Positions 27,101 through 42,100 of a DNA stretch of 64,000 nucleotides are shown here, piece after piece. The notes under the pieces are model-generated. The model had not been told where the DNA came from. It searched no databases and saw only the letters and a list, made by a program, of their open reading frames with translations. Source of the DNA: Zonotrichia leucophrys gambelii (taxonomy: Eukaryota; Chordata; Aves; Passeriformes; Passerellidae); the NCBI RefSeq assembly GCF_028769735.1, contig NC_088171.1, positions 72,185,216-72,249,215 of the forward strand. Direction: 5' to 3'. Made by a program: the position numbers and the translations under genes. Position 1 is the first letter of the stretch, and each line of letters starts with the position of its first letter.

Positions 27101-30100
27101 AGCCATATGTATATTCAGTCATTTGTGAAGTGGAAGCTCAAACTCATAAAAAAAAACCCAGCAGAGACAGTTTCTTAATGGAATGTTAATTTTATTTCTT
27201 CATATCCCAAAGAAAATACATACAAGGTCAGTGCATTTAAAGTATATTCCAATTATACCGTTAAATCTGCTCTAGAAGGATGATTTTAATAAGCTAGACT
27301 GTCACTTCTGTTTCTCAGTTTGCATAATCCAGTCTCTTTTGATCAAGGATTTTTAATTATCTTGAATTGGTGTTGATTCTGACTTCTGGATCACAACCTA
27401 GTAAGAATTAAGTAGACAACATCAAACTAATTTTTACATTTATTTAATGAAATTACGGGTGTGTATTTGTCAGACTTCAGGACTTCATCTCTTTCAAGCT
27501 CTGAGGAATTGACAAGCTAGGAAGTTAAAAAGTGTCTGTGAAGACTCCAGTCTCTCCTTGTACGCAACAGGAAGAAGGGAAGGGTAAAAGAGAGAATCTA
27601 ACACATGCAAATATGTTGTCAGTAAAATACACAAACAAAATTTAGCCTTACATTTGTTTGCAGATCATTCTCATCTGGGGTACTTTAGTAAATCAAATCA
27701 CAGCGGGAAGACAGTTCCAGTGACTGATGAACTTCATTATGCCTCTGAGGAGTTACTATAGCAAAAAAACTCAGCTAGCAATTTAAAAAGATCTGATGTA
27801 CAATACAGCAGTGCCAGTTTCAGCATTGTTTTAGTTTTTTTTTTTTTTTTAATCAGTATGCAGAGGTTCATATTATTTATGTGTAGATCAAACACACGTA
27901 GAATGCAAAACTTTTTTTTTATAACACCTCTGGACTGTAGAGTGCTACTCAGGAGCATCTTACTGTTACTATACTTGGACACATATTCAAATATAGCCAG
28001 ACATGTACTGGTATATTTTTGTATTTCCTCAATGTCATATCAGAGCAAAACTTAGCAGACTTAGCCTGATGCAATTTAGCTCTGCCAATACACAGGTCAC
28101 AAATGGTTGTGCAGCCTTACAACCCGGGCAGACATCCACTTCATATTTTGCTATCGCTTCATTGTCTTCTGATGCTCAGCAGCTTGCTGTCTAATGCAAC
28201 CACAAGTCAGGAAGATTTGTGGGTCAGGAAGGGATGTGTGTGTGAATTTTTCATAATGCGTTTTCATAATGATATTGTGAAGGTTCCCTTTAATGGAAGA
28301 TCAAAGGGGCTTTCATCTAACAGAGTTAGGGCTCAGTTTGTTTAAGAAGAAAAATCTTCAGTCGAGTAGAGGAGAAAATGGAAGGTTTTCATTGTAATAT
28401 CAAGTGTCTAAAGATTTTATTTTTAACTGTCAAGAAAAATTGACAAGCAAGTGACAAGTCATATATATACAGTCTAATTGCATCTTCCCCCGAAGCTCAG
28501 AGTGAAAATCGGATTTCGCATCTCTATTGCATGATAGAAAAAAAAAAAAAATTACCCTGTCAAAAAGATGCAGACTCAACCCATGCCCCTAAATTCTAGC
28601 AGATACCCAAGATGTTAGCACCATAAAATTACATTTATTGCAAGTTAACATCTCTCAGGCTACTGCTCTCTGCTGATTTCCTTTCTCCCTTACTGATTTT
28701 CATGTTTTTTCTTGCAATGTTTATTTCTATTACTCTAACCTCTTTCTGATTTTTATTTTTCTTCTCCTTGCACTTGGCTGTTGCACGCTATTAAGGAACA
28801 AAGTAGACAAGCTTTCTGCTGCACTGCATCAGTTTTGACACTTCTGCTAAATTTTGCTCAGCAACTATCTGATACTAAAATATGCAAAGTACTTACACGG
28901 TATTAAAGAAGTGCCCTTTGAAAGTTAGGTAAGTTTTAGCACACACATTCAATTAATAGCAAAGAGCCGGTAGGCAGTACTCAACAATGAACAGCACAGT
29001 CCCTAACCACTGTAAATCACTTATAATTAGGAGTTGGTGCTGGTGTGAAATGCAAATGGTTGTAGTTATCACCACAGGGAAGGAGGGAAGCACTCCCCTT
29101 ACTCTCCGGTGCCATTAGATATAAAAAAGCAGGTTCCTATGAAGACTGCAAGGGGCCTGGGTGTCACCCCAATCAATTTTTGATCTTCATGCTAGCATGC
29201 CCATGCCCATGAGAATGTGCTACAGAAGACGCTCATTCTGTCCTGGGGCTTCACCAAAGTCAGCAAAACATTATGCTGCTCTTTAAGTGACTATGCTCTG
29301 CTGGTCCAGAATGCCAGAGAATTGCTGCATGTCATGATAGAAATTTAAGAAAAGTTTAATTAAAGTTGGAAGGCTTAGTCTTGAAGAAAAATTCATGTAT
29401 AGGTCATGCTATGCAAACTGAAGATAGTTTCTGCCAAAAACATTTTAGATTTAGCTTGTTCATCTAGGAAATTAACATTAAAATATTTACTGCTCTCACA
29501 AGATGAGCTAAGAGCTTAAAACTTACTCATTACTGTAAAAAATCTTGATGAAAGATAATTGTTTGCACAAGTGTAAAGTATTGATGGACTAGATTTTTAT
29601 TAGACTTGCACTGTTCTATTTTGATCAAAGGCCACTATTGAATTTCCAAGGAGCCCAACTCAAAAACCTGACCTGGATTTAATACTGCTGTACTTTTCGA
29701 TTCCTCCTCTTACTGCCTTGTCAGTAGAAATGAACTTTAATTAAAGGACACAAATATTTAAAAGTTCTTTAATACTCTATCCAGCATGACTTAAGTACTC
29801 CAGTATGCACTGAAACAACACAAAATTCACAAAAAAAGAAGACTTAGGTATAGCTACTCCAACCTTAACATTTCCTCCACTTCCTCTAAGAACAGTTTAT
29901 TGATTCATGGCAAGTTTAATTTTGAAGCTCATGAGACTGACTCTTATCTTGCAAGCCTTGCACTGATACAGGTGAGATCAGAGCCTGGGTGTGCACATGA
30001 GCTGATTTTGAGACATTTCTATTTGTAATTTAGAAAAGATGACTGTGGCCTCTGTTAAGCAGGTCTGGATAGAGGACAGAAGAAGAAAAGGCTGTTGGAT

Positions 30101-33100
30101 CAGCCCCCTGTCATATAGCCAAGAGGATGCACTGCATTGCACTGGAAAATGTTAAAGGTGGAAGGAAAACACTAAGATTTTTTCAGTGGTCTCTTTGCAG
30201 TAAATTTTTTCATGGTAGAAATAACCACATACATTAATTAGTAAAGAGATTAGGATATAATTCAAGATGCAAAGGCCATGCAAACACATTCACACATATC
30301 TAAATATGTTCAAGCACGAGAGATCATTTACCACGTACAATACCCCATATTCAAGCATACCCTACGATTCACATTGTTACAAGCGATGATTTTTTTGTGT
30401 GTGCTGACATGATAAAAGCAAAATCAAGGCTGTCAAAAATTTACAGGCAAGTTGAAGTAGTGTATGCTTACTTGACAGGATTCTTGGCAGCATCTGGATC
30501 CTGAGCAGTTACTGTTCCTATTACACTGTTTAATGGAACATCTTCTTTCACTTCCATTATGTATGCTGGCCTGCTGAACATGGGGGGTTCATCTACATCC
30601 TCCACCTGAATTCTGACTGTAGCTGAGTCCTTGAATGGCCCCAGGTACAGGAATCGAGGGTCCACATGAGTGTTGGTCGCTTCCACTTTGAGAATATACA
30701 AGTTTTTGCTTTCGAAATCCAGTGCCTGGGAAGGAAAAAAAAAGGTTAGGAAGTCTGTAGAGATTGCTGTGATTCTCAGCCAGATGAGCAGGGTGAATGG
30801 TGGCAAGTCATGGAGAGGCCTGTGCTAGATAACAGGAGCCTGAACTGGAGTTAAAATGCCAGCAGAAAGGAGAAAGGGCGACATGCCCAGATAATACATG
30901 AGGAAGAAAACCACTTGTTTTCAAGGAATTCTATGCCTGGAACTCCTAAACATCAACCAATTTTCTCATCCAGCTTTAACTCTTCATGCCAGTTATTCTG
31001 TCATTTTTGGCATTTTGATGATTTATTATCTATTTCCTGCCCATAGGCACCACACACTAAAGGAGGGAAGATTTTCTATGTGTTGCTTGTTTAGATACTG
31101 GCATTCCATCACAGAAATGAAACACTGTGGCATCTAGTGTCTGGGTATGCAGGACCACTCACAAAGCCAAACATGATTTTATGACAGGCTATGACTATAG
31201 CACACACCCTTAAAACTACAAAGAAACAGCGTTCAGAGATTCTTTGTTACTACTTGGAGAAATGTGGGGAGAGAGTAGTCACCCCGTTTTTCCATTACAT
31301 TGTAGAAAATTCACAGCTTCTGTCAGCAACAGACAGAAATACAAACAGAGTTAGACTGATATCATAATCAGGCCCTGGAAGGCATCTCCTAAAAAACAAG
31401 TAATGACAGGTGTCGTACTGATATCAACAAGCAAGTCCACGTTTGGAAAATCTACACAATGTCTATCTAGTGATGACTGAACTTGAATTGATGAAGGATG
31501 ATATCTGTAACCTTATCAAGTTTGCCTGATAACCCACTGTAAACAATATTTCTCAAACCTTTTCTGACAACCAATGTGCAATCTAGTAGATGATGTCCAC
31601 TGTGATCTCGCAAGGCACAGATTTTTTTTTGTCTAAAGCAAAAACACGTTGATAGATATATTAAATTTTACAAAATGTGAGTCAAAAGAAATTTGTCTAT
31701 GTACTTTAATATATTATAGCTGCTGAATCAACACCCTCTTATAAGGAAAAATAGGCAACGTGATACTTATTATTTCTGCGGTCTTAACACCGTATCTTCT
31801 ACTAAGTGAGCAAAACCTGTAAGAAACATAGGGAGAAAATCACAGTTGGATGGTGGAGCTTCCTTGTGTTTTTCTTTGAGTATATTCAGGCTGCAGAATT
31901 TTTCCTCAGTTGTTCCCCACTCCTTAGGTAATTTACTCTCTCAGGTCCTCCAAAGTTTGTGCATTGCTTCAGTAAAGAAGGTGTAAGAGGAAGGATACCA
32001 ATTGCTTGCATAAAAAAAAACTTTACATATGTAGAGGCTGGGATGAAGTGTGTCAAGATTTGTACCTTTTTCACCGTTATAATTCCTTCCTGTGTGTCCT
32101 TGTCTGTGGTAATTCCAAACATGTCGTATCCGTCCCCCTCAGTGATGCTGTACTCAATCTCTGCATTTTCATCCACGTCAGCATCATTAGCTTTTATCCT
32201 GCCAACTGGCGAGTCAAGCGGCGTCGACTCAGGAGTTCTGAACTGGTATGTGCCTACAGCAGACAGACAGGGATATCTGGTTAGGCAGTCTCCAGGTGCT
32301 TTGGACACCATTTCTCAGCCCACTGACCATGCTGGGCATGTGCAGGTGAGTTAGGAGGTCACTGGATCTTCCTGGGCCAAAAGCCTTCAGCTTCTGATGT
32401 ACTTTCATGGGGGTAAAAGTTACTTATTTTTTTATCTGTTTGCTCATGCAGAGGATGAGCATTTTGCTTTGCTATAAACATGTAACTTTAGCAACAGATG
32501 TCCCTTTCTGGGTGCTCCCATGGTCTCTGTTGGTTGTATCAGAAATGTGTATGAAAAATGTCTTGAGGCCAAAGGGCAAATATTAAGAATTGTCAGAAGC
32601 TAATGCAGCTTAGTATCACTAAAACTGAATCCAGCTCAAATACCCATTAAAAATGTACTACATTGAATTTTTGTCAGAAAAAACCTCTGCTTTTGGAGTG
32701 TTGACATTATGAAGCTGTATCTTTGCTTTTTACATTGAAGACACTCATGTCCAGAGATGTATAATTAACTCATGGGGTGCAGAATGTTATATTTCTTCTT
32801 AAGTTGCTCTAATTTAAATGGAAACTCTTTGCCCACAGCTAAGAACAGACTTTGAACCTAAATGACAAGTTGCTTCCAATAACTTTCCCAGTGACTTAAC
32901 TGCCAAAGCTCACTGATTTGTCTGATAGTATCTCCAATTATTTTCTGTAACAGCTGCTCTTGACTTTGACACACACTGACACTGCAATACACACACATCA
33001 TACAGAGTGCAGTGGTTAGACAAAGTAAAAAAGGAAAAAAAAATAGAGAGAAAGAAGGAAGTAGAGAGAGAGTGAAAGAGAAGAGGAAGAAAGCTGAATC

Positions 33101-36100
33101 ACTTTGAATCCCTTACAGCAATGAATGGTCATTAACAGAAATTACTCTCTTAGAGAGCTTGTGCAATTGATTCCCATAAGCATCACACAGATATCTACTG
33201 AATTATTTGAGAGAGGGGAAGTAAATAGGCAGAAACACCTGGTGTATTTAAGTATGTGTTTTGGTTCTGTATGCAAAGAATACAGCAAGGTTCATTGTAG
33301 CAAATGCTTTCTTGTTTAAAATACCCCTTTCTATAGAATTGTTCTTTGGATATTTTTGCATACTTTAATAAATTTGTTTCAAAGCTTCAATATATTAGAT
33401 TACAACAGATACCTTAAAATGCAATCAATCGCAAAGTCTGAAAGAAATAGTAGTGAACAAGAAATACAGATTATGTTGATCAGTTATCTAAAAAGTAGAA
33501 AAAATAGAAGTTGCTTCTGCACAATAATTCACCTCTCAGACTGTTAATTGCAACTGGAGTAAAAAATATTAAATATTCATTTCCCAGTTATTGCAATTAA
33601 TCTTGTGATGATGCTATTGCTTAGTTATGTGTTTTATTTTGCATTCCTAAAGGAAGTTTGATACTCAGTAAAGTCACAATAGAAGAAACAATATCTAAGG
33701 TGAACAAAAAACAAAACAAGAACCATTTTTGTCCATTTCAGTGTTAGAACACAGAATGTAAATATTCCATACTCTGGGGGAAGCGAGGTGGATTGTCGTT
33801 GACGTCAGTCAGTGTGATGTTCACTGTGGTGGTCCCTGATAATCCGCCCATCTGGCCTCCCATGTCTTTAGCCTGGATGACCACTTGGTACTGCTCCCTG
33901 TTTTCACGGTCCATGTTCAGTAAAGCAGTCTTAATAATGCCTGTAAACATGAAAATTAAAGAGTGGGGAGTTCACAGGTAGTGACTTTGATGGAAATTCT
34001 TATTAAAAGAACAAAAAAGAATCTCTGCGTAGTAAGTAAACTTTGCCCAGTACAAATATTTATTGTTATGAGATGGTTCATTAAATTACAGATTTGTCAT
34101 ACCACATCTCAGGCTCCTGCCTATGTGACAGACACAGTATAAGTGGTACCCACAGAAAAATGTTCCACTTATTTGTGAGCCATGTTATTTTACATAACTA
34201 TTTACCCTCTTTCAGTTCCATGCTAAAGTCTCTCACTGAACTGGAAAAAGGCTGTTTGTTCATTATTTTGACAGATGTGGTAAAAAAAAAAAAAGTAAAG
34301 CTAACTTCAGCAAAGCACCAATAAAGAGTGCAGCAACAGTAAATGGAAGAAAAGAAATTAATTAAGAAAATTATGAGCATTCAAACATGCCTGAGTATAT
34401 ATACTTCTATTTATACATTGATTGAAATGATTTGCCAGTTACTTCCTTCTTCAAAGGCACAAATAACAGCTATAAGGCCAACTACTACTGAAATTCAATC
34501 ATTCAGATTTACCATGAAGCAAAGTGTTTGCATTCTCACTGGGTCTCTCAAGGTAAGAACTGACTCCTTTGTAGGCAAAAGGGGTGAAATTCAAGTACTG
34601 AAATCCATGAAAAAATTCACAGTGGCTTTGAAAGAGACATGTTTCACTCTAAGAGTTCTGCAATTGATTTCCATGGCAGGAAGATCAAGACTGTGGTTTA
34701 CTTAACTTCCCGTCCCCCACACAAACCTCTTGATGGAAGTTTATTACTGGTGAACTCCCAGCTACTCTATCCTTATTACAACTCTAGAGGAGTACACACT
34801 GCACTGTCCATGTCGGAAAGAGTGCATCAGTGCAAAAATCCTGGCTTCTGTTATCTAATACCTTATGCTTGAAGGGAAGCTCCCTTTGATCTTGGCTCTC
34901 CCTCTTCTCAGAATTGTGTACACCCTTTCAGGTTTCACTTTGAGACATATAGTCTCTCCTTCTTTTTCCCTGCCTGAGTCTCTACCATTTATCTAAGAAA
35001 CAATCCTAAACCAGATGAATTGCCTGGGATATTTCTTTCCTGTAAGGATGCTGTGGAGAACCGATTTCCCTAGCTTCTAGCAATACAACACAGTGGATGT
35101 TCCACTGAAGGAGTTTATTGAGATAGTTTGATTTTTCTTGAAAAACTTAGTCAAAAAGCTTGGGAAGAGAATATCTATGTAGTCAGGTAGTCATTGGTAC
35201 ACCAGATTCAGTCAGACAGAATATATATGCACAGGTTCCAAAGCTGTCTGTTAGTCAGACCATTAAAAATTCCAGTCACTGTGTATAATTTAAACATCTT
35301 CCAAAAACAGAACTCAGAACTTTGGGATTCTATTTGTGATCTTCTACTTTAGCGCAACAGTCAATTTTACCTCTTCTATCATTACTCTTAATTAAGATTT
35401 CTTTCATAAAATTAGCATTAAAGTGATAAGTTGCAGATGCAAGAAATTATAATTACTTTAAACAAGTTTTGAAGAAGCAGACGGAGAAAGAAAACTCACC
35501 TGAACAAACCCTCAGTCTTAATTTAGCTATTATGAAGATCTATGAGAATTAAGCAGTTTTTTCCACACCCACCTGTTTCTCTCTTTCATCTAAAAGCCAA
35601 CCTATTTGGTCTAATTTAAGCATCCACTGCAGTTTCTGTACCCACTGCTTGTTAAAAATGATTAAAAACTGGTTCACAACTGTACTAATAGTATTTATTA
35701 GACTTTGCTGGTAAGATTAAAATAATGTAGGTGTCATGTTTACAGATGTATCGCTCTATTAAATTTGTCAGATTTTGCACTGAGTAAGATGTAATCTCTT
35801 CAAAGTTTGTTTAGCAATATATCCTAGCTTGGCTTAGCATGTCATTTTGAATTACAGGCATTGTCACAGAATGACAGATAAGGTCCCCTGACCTGTCTCA
35901 GATTCGACGGAGAAATATGGCTGTCCCTGGAGAATGCTGTAGACAACTTTAGCACTGTTCCCATATGTAGGATCATCAGCATCAGTTGCAGTGACTTGCA
36001 CAACAAAGGTACCTGCAATGAAATATCAAAGAAAACAAAAATTATTAGGTTTTATTCACGGCCAGGACAGCTATGATGTAGAGAAAAAAGCAATTCATGT

Positions 36101-39100
36101 TCAGGTCAGACTTGTGGCAGGAAGTTAGTGGCAAAAATATCTGTATTTTGTAGAATTTTCTCTGCTCATGAAGGACATAAACTCAAAATGATACCTGTCT
36201 TATTCTCAACTCATTAAAAAGCAGTTATTGATTGGGTATGTGGATCCCTCCTTCATGAAGGAAGCAGAAATGCATCCCTCTGCAGATACTGTAAGCATTC
36301 AGAACTTGAATCTAGGCCAAGAATATACTTTTGCAAATCTGCTCATACTCTTAAAGTATTTGACTCTTAAAGTATTTGACACTTATACTCGTAAAGTATA
36401 AGTGAGAATATAACTATGGTTCTTCAGGTGTTTTCTAGGGAAAGAAATGGTATTGAATCTTAGGCAAGGTGTTAAGAAACATAAAAAAAAGCTTAGATTT
36501 TTAGCATTTAAAATAATTTGTGAATAAAGTGTTCACATATTAAAATGTGGATATTAGGTTCTCACTTCATCAGATGAGTTTTCATCCATGTGACAAGTCC
36601 CATGAATGAGGGGAGAGCGTATGCCCCAAAGTCTTTATTTTCATATTGCTTGAGCTTTATTTTAATCTCACTCTTGATCATGATTAATTAATGCTTCTCT
36701 CCCTGGACATTATCTCAAATTAGAAATGTGCTTCTTGGAATTTAACCATCCATTGCTCTCTGACAAAGAAATCAAAATGACCCCCCCTAAGAATCAAAAC
36801 CTGTCAACTTCTCAGGAAAAGATCTCATCTTAAAATAATTTTCCAAAGAAGTTGGTTTTTTTCTTGTCTTGATTGATTTCTACAGCTCAATATATTTTAA
36901 ATCAATAGAAAAATTTCAGTGGACTTCAAGTGACTTCAGAGCTCTTTTTTTTTGCATGGAAAGAACAACAGAGGTCATAGGAAGTTAATGGCATATCTCA
37001 GAACGAATGAGTGACAGAAATGTGTACAACCCCTTCTGTACCCCCTTTTCCATTTTGTTTACCTTCCTGAACTAAATAAGGGTTGCTGAACAGATCTAGG
37101 AGTGGTATTGACACAACTGACTTTGAAACACCATATTACTAACATGTATTAAACCCAGGTATCACATAACAGAGCTCGGCTCAATTTAATTGACATTAAA
37201 TCAGATGGTATTAACTTGCATTTTTTTGTGGTAAACAGAGGGAGCATATTTCACCCAGCAGACACTTCTGATTCCAGCAAACTGTTGCCACTATTTTCCT
37301 GGATTTTAATTTTTTTTTAATGTCTCAGGTGCTTTTAGTCCAGACTCAAACAGCAGATGTCTCCATTCAACACCTGTAAAGTCTGGGTCCTTCTATAACT
37401 CCACGGAAAGAAGCCAGACCAGCCACTGAAACCAGTTATTAGTTAGCACCTACCAACATCTGACATTTCGGGAATGCTGGCATTGTAAACGTCCTTTGTG
37501 AACATTGGCTCATTGTCATTGATATCATGGATCTTAATGATGAACTCAGATTCTGGTTCCACTGGTCTTCCAGTCCTTCTGTTTATAGCCTGGGCACGGA
37601 GTATGTATACAGGCTTCTCTTCCCTGTCTAGTCTCTTTGTGGCCTGGATGTCACCAGTGTTTTCATTGATAATGAAGAGGTCTCCTGCTCCATCTCCAGA
37701 AAGGATGTATTTAAGTGATCCATCTCCTTTATCCTGGTCTGAATGCAGCTGGTGGTGAAATGGAAATAAAAAAAAAAAAAAAAAAAAAAAAAAGAAAATT
37801 AATAAATAATTGGGACACAATTCTAGATACTTTAACCAATATCATGATATATGCTTTCCTATCAGTAATACTCAGCCAGAAGGCTGCACACTGCTTTTGG
37901 GAAATGAGCTGATACTACAGTAGAAGCAGTGAATAGATTGAGTTGTGTCTTGATGTCAGAATTGAAATGGTCAGCAATATTATAAGAAGTTGCCTGAGGA
38001 TAACCATAAACTGAAGCTGCAGACCACTTTCCCAAGCTAAATATACATCAATCAAATCCAAATTCTAGTGACTTAGGTGTAATCCTAGGAATATATAGGG
38101 CAATGATATCCTACAGTGAAAAAACTGTGTTTGGGAATTGCAGTAAGCACAGAATTCAAAAGTGGCCAGTCAAGACATTTCTTAAGTTTAAATTCTGAGT
38201 GCTTAGCTCTTATGTCCCATGGGAATTATGTAATATATCATACAATGCACAATAAAACAACCTACCAAATACAGACACAAACAGCAGATAAATACATGCA
38301 TTCACAGATCTGGCAAACTAAGGCCAGAGCCAGGCAGGTGTAACAGACCATTACAGCACTGGAAGTGAAGAGATCAGTTGCCTTATCCATAGATGAAGCT
38401 GAAACATGGTGGGGGAAAGGGAAAGAAAAGAATGATGGCAGTTAGCAAACAAAGCGTGTGCTGCCTGAACCATCATTTTTTATCTCCCCAGATGATTTCC
38501 ACATCTCTTGGAATTCTGTTGAGTGACTCAAAAGGGGTAACTGATTAAATCATACCCTTATGAGTATTCCTTAAAAAAGCCTTATTTACTCCCCTGGCCT
38601 TAAAATCCAGGCTACTCAACTGCAACTTGTTTTATTGTTACATTAGCAAAAATAAAAATTAAAAAAATGAAACATTAAAATGGCTTCCAATGTGAGAGCA
38701 TAGGTCATGAAGACAATGGGGAAAAAAATCTGTTAGGTAGCAGATTCCTTGAAATTGTTCCTTTCAGAACAAACAGACAAAACCTGTTTAAGAGTCAGGA
38801 GAGCTGGATTTTCTCAACCATCTCTTTGCTTATCTTTTCCTGAATAAGAGTTAAGAAAAAAACCCCTGGTTGAGTGTTTTGCAAAGCACTTGGCATTGCT
38901 GGATATCATGCAGAAGACAGAAGAATTTGTAGATTTAAAGAATCTTGGCATTGACTCCAGCTGTGCCTGGCTATGCCCTACCATGCTGGAAGGGCAGCCT
39001 ACAGCATGACCATATGGTCAATGTTTTCAGCTTCCTCCAAGTTTCTGCTCAAATCAGAAATCTGCAGACACCACACTTGGTGGCACAGTGCTGCACTGTG

Positions 39101-42100
39101 TCTGCATATGCCAATGATCCCATGAGAAAGCATGTTCCGAGCAAAAAGTCTGCCTTTAAGGGCAAAACTCTCCATCACCACACATTCCAAGACTGTCCAA
39201 TAATACAAAATATCATAACTGTGGCATGGTTAATCATTAGCACACATGCTGAAGCACTCTTCTTAATTTTCTCCTTCAGGGAGAAAATGGGCATTCTGCG
39301 TAATTTTGCACGGAGCCCTTTCTCTTGATAATAAGAACAGCAATAATTAGGTTCTGTGCAGAATTTTTCCTAAACAGCTTTCACATCCCTTCACAAAACC
39401 AGTCAGTACCATTTGCTCTGTTTTCTGGATAACAAAGTTTCCCAGAAGGCTAGTCTTCAAATTTGGAATAGAATAGAAGTCTCTTGAGTTTCATTCAGTT
39501 GGCCAATTTCCTTGGCCAGGGGGCCTAGAGGAATTATATTATTTACTAGACTTAAGTTCAGACTCTAAAAAAACATCTATCAGACCAGTTTTTTAAGAAG
39601 TCAGACTAGAAGTCTACTGCAGGAAGTAATTTCAATTAGTTATTTGAATAGAACTCCCCTCAAAGGCAACCTGCAACAGAAAAGGCATGGAAATAATTTT
39701 TTAATTGTCTATTTTTATGATTGTTTCACATCAAAAATTCAACTTCTGTTTGCCTTGTTTAACTTCGTCTGTATCAGAACGGGACAAAAACAGCCCTCAG
39801 TAACAGACTATCATTAATTCATATGAGTCATGGAATGTGCTGTTTTGAGACTTGGTAAAGGCTGAACTCCCAAGCTCATTTTTTATCATCTTTTTAATTA
39901 AACTTGGTTTCAATGAACAAAGTAGCAAAAAAAGGTCAAGACAGAAAAGGTGTTGGAATCACTGGGAATAGTTTTCCATAATATTCTTTAACTAGCCAAG
40001 ACTACTTAAAGAACTAAAAATGGAAACTTTTATGGTTTTGTCGTATCAATTGTTTATTAAATGTTCATTTCTCCTCCAAAATTAACCCACTTGCGTAAGA
40101 TCCACTGTGACTCCGGATAATAAGACAAAATACATCTCGGTGTCATCAACAGTGAGAATGAGGTGATCCTCATCCGTGGTTCTATCTTTAGACCTCCGTC
40201 TAAATCACTATCTTTAAAAAAATATTCTCCCTTGGATAAAATCTTTTCCATTATCTTTAGTTTTACAACTTTCCTAAGACATGACAGAGCAAACTACGTG
40301 CTCCGCTAGCCAGGCTGTATGTGCATTATTTACTGTGAGAGTCTGGCCTGCGGGAGGTCATGTCCTGCATGTGTATTACAGAGAGCTCAGGCTGGCTCAA
40401 TACTGGCTCTTCAAACCAACAATGAATGTGCAGCACATCATCATGTGTGGCCTCATCAACCTGGTTCAAAAAAGGCCTCCAAAAGTATGACCGAAATCTA
40501 TTTGATTTCAGTAAGGGAGGCTAAGTCTCGCCATAAGGTTTTTGTGGGATTGACCTGTAACACACCACCTGCTTAATTGCTGGCACAATAACTTTATTAT
40601 CAAAATAGTTTGGATTTTGTTCCCTTCTATTCAGAAAAAAAAAATTAAAAAAATATATATACATATTAAAAAAATTAAAAGCCAAGCAGATCTCAAGAAG
40701 AATTTCTCACAGATGAAAAATTTGCAACATCCCCTAGTAAGGAAAATATATACATATATATAAAAAAAGATTTATTATTTTAGATTAGTTTATCTATCCT
40801 TGACTGTTTATTTGGTAGAAAAGATCTACCCAGGCAAAGACAATATTCTTTTTTCATTTTTAAAGTGTCAGTTTATCTTGGAAGAAATATTTTGTTTGCG
40901 TGACCTATATGAAGAGGGAAATTGCTACTACTACCAAGTTAAAAAAATAAATTTGCAAATAACATCAAACAACAAAAAAATGGTGCAAATTGAGTCTGGA
41001 AGAAAGGCCTGGAGGTGAGATGTACTTAAAACTACAGTTGATGGTTTTTGCATATAAAACTTAGCACCATTGTGAGGTTATGAGGATGAAATAAATGGTA
41101 ATAACAATACAATTTTCTTTTTAAGTTGAAGTTATTTTTCAATACCCCGACATCTCATTGTGAAGAAAGTTTGCTGTAACGAAGTATGTGCATAAATTAT
41201 AGTGCATATGCTTTTAGCAGGACTGTCACTAGCCAATACATGATATTATAGCTTCACTCTCTTTACTCATTTGTATTGCAAAAAGGTGTCCATTATCCTC
41301 TGCATAAAGTTAGACAAAAAAAAAGGGCCATAGCAGATAGCCATGGAATAGAAAAAAATGTTTGGGACACAACCCTCATGTAATCTGGGCTGCACCACAT
41401 AACCATTCCTCAAGACAAAGTTACTGCAGCAAATTTTTTAAGTACTCCACTTTAGGACAGATTTTTTACTTCTGTTGGAACTCAGCGTTACTCACTGGTC
41501 TTCATTTCAGTTGGTGGCTGAACTGAGCAATACCCCAAAGGTAAGCAAAATGGTGAAGAGCTAAGTCTATGCAATAAAAAGTAAATGTATCAGCAATTGC
41601 ACTGTATTAATATTATAATAAATTGATTCCCTCAGAATCTAATCTGGATACTCTTCTGACATTGTCCATCAATCACTGGCTAAGGCTGAGGATGAATGAC
41701 AAATTAAAGATTTTACTATGCCCTAGGCATAGTTTTACTCATTTTACTTTAATACCACTGTAAAGTGAGCCATCTGGTTTGCTTTAAATGACTTACAGTC
41801 AGATAAAAACTCTCCAGCCTCTATCTTTCTTCAGCTCCTCCCAAATGTCCTGGCCCAAAAACCATTCAAATACATTTGCCTGGACATGGGGAAGGCTGCA
41901 TTTCCCCTGAAGGAAGAGTTTAAAGTGCACTCAGGACTGAAGCAATAGCTCCCTGGATTGGACATTCTGCTTGTTGTCATATACATAATTATTTTAAAGT
42001 GAGAGCTGTTTGTTTTCTGGTTTTTTTCCCCCTCAAAATTAGCCACAATCTAAGTAGCCTTGTTCTCCACAGTATCTCTGGCAGAGCCCTCCAAAATCTC

